Below, piece after piece: positions 7,515 through 16,587 of a stretch of DNA of 64,000 bases. The notes below the pieces were generated by a model that was not told where the DNA came from, did not search any database, and was given only the letters and a program-made list of their open reading frames with translations. Made by a program: the position numbers and the translations under genes. Every line of letters starts with the position of its first letter. Position 1 is the first letter of the stretch. Origin of the DNA: Clostridiales bacterium (GTDB lineage Bacteria; Bacillota; Clostridia; Peptostreptococcales; Acidaminobacteraceae); contig JAEIOD010000009.1 of the NCBI GenBank assembly GCA_016342415.1, forward strand, positions 62,001-126,000. Direction: 5' to 3'.

Positions 7515-8718
7515 ATATCAGCTTGGAGCTTTATCCAAAAAATATGAACAGCAATTGCATAAATTTCTACGTGATATGATTTCTATTCCTTCACTAAGTT
7601 GTGATGAAGCAGGTGTTATTGAACGAATTAAACAAGAGATGGAAGCTTTAGAATATGATGAGATCATAATCGATAAAATGGGTAATATTTTAGGTAGAAT
7701 GGGTAGTGGTAAAAAAGTTATAGCTTTTGATGGCCATATTGATACTGTTGATGTCGGTGTTAGAGAAAACTGGACATTTGATCCGTTTGAAGGCAAGGAA
7801 GATGATCTCTATATATATGGTAGAGGGGCAAGTGATCAAGAAGGTGGATTTGCCTCAGCTGTTTATGGTGCTAAGTTTATGAAAGAACTTGGCCTTCTTG
7901 AAGATCATACAGTATGGGTCGTAGGATCTATTCAAGAAGAGGATTGTGATGGGTTATGTTGGCAGTATATTCTGAATGAAAAGATAATTGAACCTGAGTT
8001 TGTTGTATCTACAGAACCTACAGGACTTAATATTTATAGGGGTCAACGTGGCCGAATGGAAATCCTTGTAGAAGTTAAAGGAACGAGTGCACACGGTTCT
8101 GCACCAGAACGAGGAGATAATGCGATCTACAAAATGGCAAAGATTATCACTGAGTTGGAACAATTAAATGAAACATTAAAACATGATGACTTCTTGGGTA
8201 AAGGCACATTGGTCGTTTCTCAAATTTTCTACTCGTCTCCTTCTAGATGTGCAGTCGCTGATGGCTGTTCCATTTCAATTGACAGAAGACTGACATTTGG
8301 AGAAAGTGAGGCAACGGCAATCGGGGAAATAAATGCATTGGAAAGCGTCAAGAATGCTAATGCCAATGTGAGTATGTATCGTTATGAAAGACCGTCATAT
8401 AAGGATTTAAAACCAGATGTAGCCTGTTATTTCCCAACATGGGTCATTCCAGAAGAACATAAACTATGCAAAGATTTGTTATGTGCATATGATTATCTAT
8501 TTGAAAAAGAAGCTTTACTTGATAAGTGGACTTTTTCAACAAATGGCGTCTCTATAATGGGCATGTACAATGTACCTTGTATCGGATTTGGTCCTGGATT
8601 GGAAGAAGAAGCTCATGCACCAAACGAAAAAATATTGAAGTCAGATTTGGTTGAAGCAGCAATGTTTTATGCGTTGATACCATTAGCAGATAAGGGGGAT
8701 TTATGTACGGCAAATTAA
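7504..8718 (+). CDS. ygeY: YgeY-family M20 metallohydrolase
   Basis: This 404-residue protein has the M20 peptidase/deacylase fold. Metal-binding residues are visible in AFDGHIDTVDVG (His78, Asp80), GRGASDQEGG, the Glu pair of QEEDCDG, STEPTGLNIYRGQRGR and the C-terminal EEEAHAPNE. These match the YgeY family, found together with YgeW and selenium-linked molybdenum hydroxylases in E. coli and Firmicutes. The known chemistry of M20 enzymes is hydrolysis of amide or ureido bonds. Here it probably cleaves a ring-opened or carbamoylated intermediate, which is inference. The gene overlaps both neighbours by 11 and 16 bases. GGAG precedes its ATG. Confidence 0.9.
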   Translation: MNYKYQLGALSKKYEQQLHKFLRDMISIPSLSCDEAGVIERIKQEMEALEYDEIIIDKMGNILGRMGSGKKVIAFDGHIDTVDVGVRENWTFDPFEGKEDDLYIYGRGASDQEGGFASAVYGAKFMKELGLLEDHTVWVVGSIQEEDCDGLCWQYILNEKIIEPEFVVSTEPTGLNIYRGQRGRMEILVEVKGTSAHGSAPERGDNAIYKMAKIITELEQLNETLKHDDFLGKGTLVVSQIFYSSPSRCAVADGCSISIDRRLTFGESEATAIGEINALESVKNANANVSMYRYERPSYKDLKPDVACYFPTWVIPEEHKLCKDLLCAYDYLFEKEALLDKWTFSTNGVSIMGMYNVPCIGFGPGLEEEAHAPNEKILKSDLVEAAMFYALIPLADKGDLCTAN

Positions 8719-9665
8719 AAGGAAAACATTTTATTACTTTAAGAGATTGGAACAACCACGAAATCAACATGCTACTTGAAACAGCAAAGGATTTAAAAAG
8801 AAAACATTATATGGATGTGACAACAGACTACTTGAAAAACAGAACCATTGCATTGATGTTCTTTGAGGAATCTACACGTACAAGGAATTCGATGGAAATG
8901 GGTATGGCTCAATTAGGAGGCCATGCGAACTTTTTAGATACCTCGACAATGCAGATTTCCCATGGTGAAGTTGCAAAAGACACAGCTGTCATATTGTCTA
9001 GTTTTGGTCACGGTATCGCCTGCAGAAACTGTTTTTGGGAAATTGGTAACAAATATCTTAATGAGATGGCCAAACATTCAAGTCGACCAATTATGAACCT
9101 TCAATGTGATTTATTCCATCCAATGCAAGGTTTAGCGGATTTAATGACCATTCAGGAATTGTGTCCAGAAACAAAGAATTTAAAAGTATCAATTATTTGG
9201 ACTTATGCAACCAGTCATAAAAAGCCAATCAGTGTTCCGTTAACTCAAGCATTGCTTTTCCCTAGATACAAAATGGATGTAACATTGGCTTACCCAAAAG
9301 GATTTGAAATGCCAGATTGGGTTATAGCAGAAGCCAAATCAAATGCACAGACAAACGGTGGTGCTTTTAAAATTACTCATGACATCGATGAAGCTTTTAG
9401 AGATGCTGATATTGTTATACCTAAAAATTGGGGGTCGTGGAGTGGTAAAGATCCGGATGTAAATATTGAAGATTATAAGACTTGGAAATGTACTGAAGCA
9501 CGAATGAAATTAGCAGATCCAGATGTGAAATATATGCATGCATTACCTGCTGATAGAGGTAATGAAGTTGAGGATTCAGTTATAGACGGACCACATTCTG
9601 TTGTATATCAGGAAGCTGAAAATAGACTCCATACAGCAAAAGCTGTTATGGCTTTAACCTTATAG
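8703..9665 (+). CDS. ygeW: YgeW-type knotted carbamoyltransferase
   Basis: This 320-residue protein belongs to the aspartate/ornithine carbamoyltransferase superfamily. The phosphate-binding loop is ESTRTR, and the carbamoyl-phosphate site is LQCDLFHPMQGLAD, where HPMQ replaces the usual HPTQ. KNWGSW, TWKCTEARM and MHALPADRG match positions in the YgeW family. It is about 75 residues shorter than E. coli YgeW, mainly between KNWGSW and TWKCTE. In catabolic clusters this enzyme is expected to run phosphorolytically and produce carbamoyl phosphate for ATP synthesis. No carbamate kinase gene is in the window. AGGGGGATTT precedes the ATG. Confidence 0.88.
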   Translation: MYGKLKGKHFITLRDWNNHEINMLLETAKDLKRKHYMDVTTDYLKNRTIALMFFEESTRTRNSMEMGMAQLGGHANFLDTSTMQISHGEVAKDTAVILSSFGHGIACRNCFWEIGNKYLNEMAKHSSRPIMNLQCDLFHPMQGLADLMTIQELCPETKNLKVSIIWTYATSHKKPISVPLTQALLFPRYKMDVTLAYPKGFEMPDWVIAEAKSNAQTNGGAFKITHDIDEAFRDADIVIPKNWGSWSGKDPDVNIEDYKTWKCTEARMKLADPDVKYMHALPADRGNEVEDSVIDGPHSVVYQEAENRLHTAKAVMALTL

Positions 9666-9673
9666 GAGGCACT

Positions 9674-11074
9674 ATGAATAAAATACCTTTTATTGGACCA
9701 ACATATGAGGAAATGTTACACCCTTGGAAGATAGATGAAACAATTAGAAAAGCTGCATTGGAAATGAAAGACAAGGACCCACTTCATCCACTTAATCTAT
9801 ACAATATTACTTGGAGAAACGGAGATAACAGTTTCAATTATTTTGTGTTACCACCTGAATTTACAGGTGTTAAGGCAAATATAGTTGTATTGTTCGCCAA
9901 GAATTTTCCATCAGGAAGTCATAAAGTAGGTCCTACTTATTCTGTCTTAACAGAAAAAACAGTTGAAAACCAAGTCGATCCACATATTCATAAGTTGGTT
10001 TGGCCAAGTACTGGTAATTACGGAGCTGGTGGAGCGTTTGTAAGTTCAAGAATGAATTATGATTCATTGGTGATTTTACCAGAGGAAATGTCTCAGGAAC
10101 GTTTTGATTTGATTGAACGATATGGTTCTAAAGTTATTGCAACACCTGGATGTGAATCCAATGTAAAAGAAATATACGACAAGACTCATGAACTGGTTGA
10201 AAACGATCCTGAACATATTAGAATACTAAACCAATTCGAGTCATTTGCCAACTACAGATTTCATGAATATGTGACAGGCAATACAATGATTGAATTGGTT
10301 CATGATGAGGAAATTGGAAACAAAGGCATATCAGCAGTTGTGTTAACTGTTGGTTCAGCCGGTACCATTGCCAGCGGCGATCGAATCAAAAAAGTGTTTC
10401 CTAATGCAAAAGTAGTGGCTGGGGAACCAATTCAATGTCCAACTTTGTCTTTGAATGGATATGGTGGACATGATATACAAGGCATTGGTGATAAACATGT
10501 CACATGGATTCACAATGTTATGAACTGTGATGGTGTTGTACAAATCGATGATATGGACTGTAAAAGGTTGTTAAAAGTTATTTCTTCTGAAAAAGGAAAA
10601 ACATATCTTAAAACATTTATGGACTCGGAGTTAGTCGAATTTATGTCTGATAAACTTGGTATTTCAGGTGTAGCCAATATTATCGGTGCAATAAAAACAG
10701 CAAAACACTATGATTTAGGGACGGATGAAAATATCATGGTTGTTGCAACAGATTCATTGAATCGATATCATTCTGTAATGGATGCCATGCCAGATTATAC
10801 AGATGCTGATATTCAATCCATTTATGAACGTGTCGTAAAGTATCAGGAACCAAGCTTTTTCTTTGAAGGTGATAGAAACAATCAACTGAGATGGCATAAT
10901 CTAAAATACTACACTTGGGTTGAACAACAAGGTAAAACAGTAGAAGCTTTAAACGAGATGTTATACCAGGATTTCTGGGAAAATGAAGCCAATAAAGTAC
11001 ATGAATACAATGACTTAATTGTTAAGTACCGTGAAAAACATCACAAAGCGTTGTATGAAATAATGGGATTATAA
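9674..11074 (+). CDS. PLP-dependent fold-type II enzyme (cysteine synthase-like)
   Basis: This 466-residue protein belongs to the tryptophan synthase beta superfamily. FPSGSHKVGP contains the lysine (84) that should bind PLP. PSTGNYGAGG is the substrate-carboxylate (Asn) loop, and TVGSAGTIASGD is the phosphate-binding loop. It sits where diaminopropionate ammonia-lyase (YgeX) is found in related clusters, yet its motifs and length differ from YgeX (about 400 residues, PLP motif of another form). The function is therefore probably an analogous C-N lyase or beta-replacement, but the substrate is unknown. AGGAGGCACT precedes the ATG, and it lies 8 bases after ygeW and 1 base before the hydantoinase. 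Confidence 0.8.
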   Translation: MNKIPFIGPTYEEMLHPWKIDETIRKAALEMKDKDPLHPLNLYNITWRNGDNSFNYFVLPPEFTGVKANIVVLFAKNFPSGSHKVGPTYSVLTEKTVENQVDPHIHKLVWPSTGNYGAGGAFVSSRMNYDSLVILPEEMSQERFDLIERYGSKVIATPGCESNVKEIYDKTHELVENDPEHIRILNQFESFANYRFHEYVTGNTMIELVHDEEIGNKGISAVVLTVGSAGTIASGDRIKKVFPNAKVVAGEPIQCPTLSLNGYGGHDIQGIGDKHVTWIHNVMNCDGVVQIDDMDCKRLLKVISSEKGKTYLKTFMDSELVEFMSDKLGISGVANIIGAIKTAKHYDLGTDENIMVVATDSLNRYHSVMDAMPDYTDADIQSIYERVVKYQEPSFFFEGDRNNQLRWHNLKYYTWVEQQGKTVEALNEMLYQDFWENEANKVHEYNDLIVKYREKHHKALYEIMGL

Positions 11075-11075
11075 T

Positions 11076-12356
11076 ATGTTTGATCTAAGAATAATCAATG
11101 GTGACTGTTTTATTGATGGACAATTTATGAAGAAAAACATTTATGTGTCAGGTGAAAAGATTGCATCCATAAGTGATGCAGTTTTCCCTGCTGCAAAAAC
11201 CATCGATGCAGAAAACCTAAAGGTATTGCCTGGATTGATCGATCCACATGTACATTTACATTTAAATATTGGTCAAACATATTCTGCAGATGATTTTTTA
11301 TCAGGAAGTCAACTTGCTGTATCTGGTGGTGTAACAACACTTATTGATTTTCTGGATCCCATATATAATAATGATGAACTAAAAGAAGTATTTGATAGAC
11401 GATTAAAAGAAGCTGATAATTGTGTTGTTGATTTTGCCTTTCATTGTACTTTAGGGAATTATCAAGATGATATCGACGAGTTAGCACATGAAGTAAATCA
11501 ATTAGGCATTACAAGTATCAAGGTTTTCACCACTTACTCCGATTCCAATAGAAGATGTTCCGAGGATAATATAAAAAAACTTTTGAATACCGAATTATTG
11601 GTATTAGCACATTCCGAAGATGATAAGATGATTCTACCTTGTGATGATATAAAAAAATATGAACAATCAAGAAGTGAAGCGTCGGAGTGGTCAGCTGTTA
11701 ACCGTTTGATTGAAATATTGAAAATATCTTCGGGTAAACTGTATATTGTACATATTTCTTCTGGTCATACACTTGAGAAAATGGAACTTTTGCCTGGAAA
11801 ACTTTTTTTGGAAAGTTGTCCTCAGTATTTCCATTTGAATAAATCGTTGTTCTTAAACCCAGATGGTAGAAAGTATTTGTTGGCACCACCTATTCGTTCC
11901 TTGGAATCTATCCGTTTGATGAAACGAAACTTAAGAAAATTGGATACAATCGGTACCGATCATTGTCCCTTTATGTTAGATGAGAAATATGCAACTCATC
12001 TAATTGATATGATTCCTAAAGGGATTGGTTCGTTAGGTTTGGCATTTCCGCTGATGTATGAACTGTTTGGCTCAGAAATCATTACTAAGTTTACTGAAAA
12101 TCCAGCACGGATATTTGGGCTACATCAAAAAGGGAAGCTTGAAAAAGGTATGGATGCAGACTTTGCGATTTTAGATGATCAGCTTTATACTTTACCGAAT
12201 TCAATTTTTACAAAGTGTGATTATAGTGTATATGATCACCCAGTAAAATCGAAAGTTGTCATGACGATTCTAAGAGGGGATGTTGTTATGGAAAAAGATC
12301 ATTTACATACAAAAAAGGGATTGTATTTAAGGAGGCATCATGAAGGCCATAATTAA
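11076..12356 (+). CDS. Dihydropyrimidinase/hydantoinase family cyclic amidohydrolase
   Basis: This 426-residue protein has the metal-dependent amidohydrolase barrel. GLIDPHVHLHL carries the first two metal-binding His (58, 60). The Lys of SIKVFTTY is the likely carboxylated lysine. LAHSEDD and VHISSG hold further His ligands, and GTDHCPF supplies the catalytic Asp. The C-terminal NPARIFGLHQKGKLEKG motif is typical of the D-hydantoinase/dihydropyrimidinase group. It should open a hydantoin, dihydropyrimidine or related ring to an N-carbamoyl compound, a good feed for the YgeY hydrolase and YgeW carbamoyltransferase. It is about 30 residues shorter than typical hydantoinases. No strong ribosome site is seen, so coupling to the PLP gene is likely. 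Confidence 0.87.
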   Translation: MFDLRIINGDCFIDGQFMKKNIYVSGEKIASISDAVFPAAKTIDAENLKVLPGLIDPHVHLHLNIGQTYSADDFLSGSQLAVSGGVTTLIDFLDPIYNNDELKEVFDRRLKEADNCVVDFAFHCTLGNYQDDIDELAHEVNQLGITSIKVFTTYSDSNRRCSEDNIKKLLNTELLVLAHSEDDKMILPCDDIKKYEQSRSEASEWSAVNRLIEILKISSGKLYIVHISSGHTLEKMELLPGKLFLESCPQYFHLNKSLFLNPDGRKYLLAPPIRSLESIRLMKRNLRKLDTIGTDHCPFMLDEKYATHLIDMIPKGIGSLGLAFPLMYELFGSEIITKFTENPARIFGLHQKGKLEKGMDADFAILDDQLYTLPNSIFTKCDYSVYDHPVKSKVVMTILRGDVVMEKDHLHTKKGLYLRRHHEGHN

Positions 12357-13590
12357 TGCTCGAATATACGATTTTGAAACTTATATAGAAAACGGTTATG
12401 TGGTTTATAATAAATCAATCATTGATGTTGGTGAAATGAAGGACTACAAAGGACATTATGAAGTGTATGATGCCAAAGGGAAGCTGCTGATTCCAGGATT
12501 GATAAATGGTCATACTCATATATATTCCACATTGTTCAGAGGAGCACCACTTCAAGCATCACCCAATAATTTTTTAGAGATATTGGATCAGATATGGTGG
12601 AAGTTTGATAAGGAACTTACCATTTTAAGTATACAAGAGAGTGCTAAAGCATATGGTCAAATGTCTCTTTTATGTGGTGTAACTAGTTTGATTGATCACC
12701 ATGCCTCTGGTGAGATTACAGGAAGCTTATCAGCGATTCATGAAGAACTCGACAAACTCAATATGAAACATCTGTTGTGTTTTGAAACCAGTGACCGATT
12801 CGATGTTAACCAGTGTATAGAAGAAAATATCAAAACTTCTATACATAAAGGACATTTCGGTTTGCATGCCAGTTTATCCTTATCCGACGAAACACTAGAA
12901 CAAGTTTCCGAGGTAATAAATGACAAACCTATTCATATTCATGTAGCTGAAAGTAAAATAGATGAAGATTTATGCGAATCTAACTATGACTGTAGAGTTG
13001 TGGAGAGATTAAATACATTCGGTTTACTCAACAAGGACTCAATACTTGCTCACTGTTTGTATATCAATGATTTAGAAGCTTCACTTATCAAAATAAAAGG
13101 TTGTTATGTCGCTATTAATCCAAGTTCTAACTTGAACAATGCAGTAGGTTTATACAACAATGAACTGTTAATGACTCATGATATTCCAGTATTAGTTGGA
13201 ACGGATGGTTTAGGAGCAAACATTGCAAAAGCCTATCAGAATCTTTATTTTGTTGGTAATCAATCAAGAAATCATCCCAGTAAAGTAAGTCTGGAATGGA
13301 TTAGAAAACAACTATTAACTAGTTATGACTACTTCAATCGTTTATACGGTTGTCGAGTTGGACGTATAAAAAAAGAGTATGATAGTGATTTTTTACTGAT
13401 TGATTATGAATCGATTACACCTATGAATGAAAATAATGCATTTGGTCATCTCGTTTTTGGCGTTTTTGAAGCATTGAGACCCTATGCGGTTTTTATAAGA
13501 GGAGAGTTGCAAGTAGATCAAAATCAACTGATATTGAAAGAAAAAATAAATCAAGAAACAATAGAAGCTTTATGGAGGAATTTAATATGA
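12340..13590 (+). CDS. ssnA: SsnA-type metal-dependent amidohydrolase
   Basis: This 416-residue protein is in the ATZ/TRZ-like amidohydrolase group. Metal ligands appear in GLINGHTHIYSTLF (His58, His60), HIHVAES, ILAHCLY and the late VGTDGLG. The segment LIDHHASGEITGSL matches the SsnA family, which co-occurs with YgeW, YgeY and YgfK in purine breakdown clusters. Related enzymes deaminate guanine or aminated heterocycles. A deaminase or iminohydrolase role on a purine-derived ring is therefore likely but not shown. AAGGAGGCATC precedes the ATG. It overlaps the hydantoinase by 17 bases and the next gene by 4. It is somewhat shorter than E. coli SsnA (about 440). Confidence 0.86.
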   Translation: MKAIINARIYDFETYIENGYVVYNKSIIDVGEMKDYKGHYEVYDAKGKLLIPGLINGHTHIYSTLFRGAPLQASPNNFLEILDQIWWKFDKELTILSIQESAKAYGQMSLLCGVTSLIDHHASGEITGSLSAIHEELDKLNMKHLLCFETSDRFDVNQCIEENIKTSIHKGHFGLHASLSLSDETLEQVSEVINDKPIHIHVAESKIDEDLCESNYDCRVVERLNTFGLLNKDSILAHCLYINDLEASLIKIKGCYVAINPSSNLNNAVGLYNNELLMTHDIPVLVGTDGLGANIAKAYQNLYFVGNQSRNHPSKVSLEWIRKQLLTSYDYFNRLYGCRVGRIKKEYDSDFLLIDYESITPMNENNAFGHLVFGVFEALRPYAVFIRGELQVDQNQLILKEKINQETIEALWRNLI

Positions 13591-14657
13591 AACTTGAGGT
13601 CAAACTATTAGGTCAAACGTTTTCGAATCCATTGTTGCCTGCATCAGGGCCAAGTGTTGGTAGTTTACATAGTTTGGAATTTTTTAACGACTCAAAAGTT
13701 GGAGGTATTGTTACAAAAACAATCTCTATCACAGGCGCCAAGGTTAAAAAACCATGTATCGTAGCAAGTAATCATTTGGTTTACAATACAGAACTATGGA
13801 GTGAATTACCTTTAACCGAATGGTATAAGTACATTTTACCTGAACTTAAGAAGACTCTAAAGAAACCATTGATTGTTTGTGCAGGGTATACATCTGAGGA
13901 CTTTGAACAATCAATTCCAGTATTGGAGGAATACGCAGACTTTTTTGAGGTCAGTACCCATTACGGAAAAGATGCATTGAAAGATTTGGTTACTTCAATA
14001 TGCCGGTTGACGGATAAACCTGTTTTCATAAAGTTAAGTCCCCATGAACAAGATTACCTAGGATTTATTGAAACTGCTATTTCTTGTGGTGCTAAAGGTG
14101 TCGTTGCTATCAATTCAGTAGGACCAGGTATTTGCGTGAGTTTAAAAAATAGAGCGGTTACAATTGGTGTTAATGAAGGTCACTCATGGATTTCTGGCCC
14201 TGCAATAAAACCAATTGCATTACAACGGGTCATGTCAATTAGAAGACACTACCCTGATTTACCAATTATCGCCTGTGGTGGTGTTAGTACAGCAGAAGAT
14301 GTCCTTGAATTTATATTGGCAGGGGCTGATTTGGTACAAATGTTATCTTCTGCACTTATCAATGGTCGTCAAGTATACGATCAAATAGTGGATGAACTGC
14401 CTTTTGTAATGAATAAATATAAAATAGATAGTATTGAAAGTTTAAGAAAAACACCTTTGGAAATAATCCCCAAGGGTAAAGGTGGTTTTCCAAAAATAGA
14501 TCAATCCAAATGTGTTCTATGTAATAAATGCGTAAAGATTTGTCCTGAAATGGCAATGTCTTTGGATAAGGTAATAATAACAGATCCCTCAAGATGCATT
14601 CGATGTGGTTTGTGTGAGTCAAGATGTCCAACAGAAGCTATAAACGGGGTGTTGTAA
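13587..14657 (+). CDS. PreA-like dihydropyrimidine dehydrogenase subunit with 2[4Fe-4S] ferredoxin domain
   Basis: This 356-residue protein has an N-terminal dihydroorotate dehydrogenase-like FMN barrel (about 1-295) and a C-terminal two-cluster ferredoxin domain. The barrel shows SNPLLPASGP, the FEVSTHYG region, PVFIKLSPH and IIACGGVSTAEDVLEF. The ferredoxin domain has CVLCNKCVKICP and CIRCGLCESRCP. This is the layout of PreA, which reduces the C5-C6 double bond of uracil or thymine. No PreT (NADH-binding) partner is present, so electrons may come from ferredoxin. An in-frame ATG at 13572 exists, but GGAGG before 13587 and the ATGA overlap with ssnA decide the start. The substrate is probably an oxidised ring of purine or pyrimidine type (inference). 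Confidence 0.86.
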   Translation: MKLEVKLLGQTFSNPLLPASGPSVGSLHSLEFFNDSKVGGIVTKTISITGAKVKKPCIVASNHLVYNTELWSELPLTEWYKYILPELKKTLKKPLIVCAGYTSEDFEQSIPVLEEYADFFEVSTHYGKDALKDLVTSICRLTDKPVFIKLSPHEQDYLGFIETAISCGAKGVVAINSVGPGICVSLKNRAVTIGVNEGHSWISGPAIKPIALQRVMSIRRHYPDLPIIACGGVSTAEDVLEFILAGADLVQMLSSALINGRQVYDQIVDELPFVMNKYKIDSIESLRKTPLEIIPKGKGGFPKIDQSKCVLCNKCVKICPEMAMSLDKVIITDPSRCIRCGLCESRCPTEAINGVL

Positions 14658-15853
14658 TGTATCATTTAACATGTATAACATGTAAAACAGTTTACAAACC
14701 AGAACCTGGAAGATATTTATGCGATCACTGTGATGCACTTCACGGTACATTAGAAGTAATTTATCCGTATGAAAATATGATAGTCAATAAGGAGTTTTCT
14801 AAATCCTTAGGGATGTTCCAATTTCAAAAGTTATTACCAGTATCGTCTCATACACCATTAGATGACTACATAGGAGGCACACCATTATTAAGATTTGATA
14901 ATGTCTTTAACCAAAATGTACTACTGGTAAAAAACGATGGTATGAACTTCTCAGGTTCTTATAAAGATAGAGCGAGTATTATTGCTATCAACAAAGCCAT
15001 TGAAGAAGGTAATGATCATATATTCTGTGCATCTACTGGTAATGCAGCATCTTCACTGGCACTGCTTAATGCACACACCGATATAAAAACAACAATTTTT
15101 GTGCCTAAAAAAATACCTGAAGCCAAATTAGCACAACTTATGGTAGCAGGAGCTGAAATTTATCCAATAGATGCAAGTTATGATGAAGTATTTGATATCT
15201 CTTTGGATATTGGATTAGAAAAAAAATGGTATACAAGAAATTCTGCCGTTAATCCATATCTACTGGAGGGTAAAAAGACAGGTGCATTTGAGATTATTGT
15301 TCAAAATGACTATGTTGTACCTGATTATTGTTTTGTAGGAGTAGGCGATGGCACAATTATCAGTGGGTTATGTAAAGGCTTTGATGAGTTTTATACACTT
15401 GGACTAATTGATAAAGTGCCAAAAGTTATTGGAGTACAGGCCGAACATGCCTGTACACTCAAGAAGGTATTCGAGAAAAAACCCTACATACCGATATTTG
15501 AATCGTCTGAGACAATAGCTGACAGTATCTCTGTTGGCAATCCGAGAGATGTTATCAAAGCGTGCCATTATTTAGAAAAAAACGGTGGTAAACTTATTGC
15601 CGTAACCGATGACCAAATACTATCGGCTATTGAACAGCTTGCTCAAACTACTGGTGTTTTTTCAGAGCCGGCAGGAGCAGTGACTTTAGCAGGTTTACTT
15701 AAATTACAAGGCAATGAAATACAACCTGATGATTTGGTTTGTCTTGTAATTACAGGAAATGGATTAAAAGATATCTCAGCGGTTAAACTTCAATCGGTTA
15801 AAACATATTCAAAAGATGAAGTTTACGACTACTTTGAAAAGAGGTTGAAATGA
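14657..15853 (+). CDS. Threonine-synthase-like PLP enzyme with N-terminal zinc ribbon
   Basis: This 398-residue protein starts with a zinc-ribbon-like domain (CITCKTVY and LCDHCDA), common in class II threonine synthases. The PLP lysine lies in NFSGSYKDRAS. CASTGNAASSLALL is the Asn loop, and GVGDGTIISGLCKGF holds the phosphate loop. FSEPAGAVTLAGLL is the usual C-terminal serine/glycine motif. A true biosynthetic threonine synthase would be out of place here. It more likely performs a beta- or gamma-elimination on an amino-acid intermediate of the catabolic route. It starts in a TAATG overlap with the PreA-like gene and overlaps the next gene by 4 bases. A start at 14624 is in frame but less likely. 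Confidence 0.83.
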   Translation: MYHLTCITCKTVYKPEPGRYLCDHCDALHGTLEVIYPYENMIVNKEFSKSLGMFQFQKLLPVSSHTPLDDYIGGTPLLRFDNVFNQNVLLVKNDGMNFSGSYKDRASIIAINKAIEEGNDHIFCASTGNAASSLALLNAHTDIKTTIFVPKKIPEAKLAQLMVAGAEIYPIDASYDEVFDISLDIGLEKKWYTRNSAVNPYLLEGKKTGAFEIIVQNDYVVPDYCFVGVGDGTIISGLCKGFDEFYTLGLIDKVPKVIGVQAEHACTLKKVFEKKPYIPIFESSETIADSISVGNPRDVIKACHYLEKNGGKLIAVTDDQILSAIEQLAQTTGVFSEPAGAVTLAGLLKLQGNEIQPDDLVCLVITGNGLKDISAVKLQSVKTYSKDEVYDYFEKRLK

Positions 15854-16587
15854 AATGTTTAGATATTAAAATGCCGTCTGACTTTGAAGAGGCATATGCA
15901 TTGTTAAATAGTCAAAAGAAAGCAACTATAATAGCAGGCGGATTATTTTTAAGACTTCAGAAACAAACGATTCCTTTACTAATTGATTTGAGTGATATGA
16001 ACTTAAATTATATAAAGGAAATAAAAGATGGATTTATCATAGGTCCTATGACAACTCTTCGTACCATTGAGACAAGTAATTTACCAAGTGCATTAAAAGA
16101 TTCTGTTAAACAAATCAGTGGTGTCGGAACTAGAAATCTTGCAACTATAGGGGGCAGTATTTGCGGAAGGTATCCATTTAGTGATATTGATAATGCTTTG
16201 ATGTCATTAAATGCACATCTCATATTTTATAAATCAGGTAAAACCTCTATGAGAGACTTTTATCATAATGGTTTAATAGATAAAGATATTTTAATTGAAA
16301 TCGTTGTACCAAAGCCCGATTTTTCGATGATCAAGTATTACAAAAAAGTATATACTGACTTTTCACTTGTCAATGTATCATTAGCAGGAAGTGATCTTGC
16401 AATTGGAGCAAGACCAAAACGTAGTTTGGTTGTAGAAAATATTGATTTCAATTCATCTGCAAGGAAGATATTAGAAGATGTGGAGTTTGGTACAGATTTT
16501 CAAGCAAGTGGGGCTTATAGACGTGCATTAGCAGAAGCATTACTTGAAGATATTTTGAAAGAAAGGAAGGCATTCTATGGAAGTTAA
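15850..16587 (+). CDS. Molybdenum hydroxylase 2, FAD-binding subunit
   Basis: This 245-residue flavin subunit keeps both family motifs in modified form: TIIAGGLFLRLQKQ for the first, where the usual GGTD reads GGLF, and LATIGGSICGRYPFSDID for the second. The C-terminal flavoprotein domain is short. It is smaller than the FAD subunit of the first enzyme (271) and more divergent. It starts in an ATGA overlap with the PLP enzyme and ends 11 bases inside the FeS gene. The altered first motif may weaken pyrophosphate contacts, but the second is intact, so FAD binding is still expected. Confidence 0.86.
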   Translation: MKCLDIKMPSDFEEAYALLNSQKKATIIAGGLFLRLQKQTIPLLIDLSDMNLNYIKEIKDGFIIGPMTTLRTIETSNLPSALKDSVKQISGVGTRNLATIGGSICGRYPFSDIDNALMSLNAHLIFYKSGKTSMRDFYHNGLIDKDILIEIVVPKPDFSMIKYYKKVYTDFSLVNVSLAGSDLAIGARPKRSLVVENIDFNSSARKILEDVEFGTDFQASGAYRRALAEALLEDILKERKAFYGS

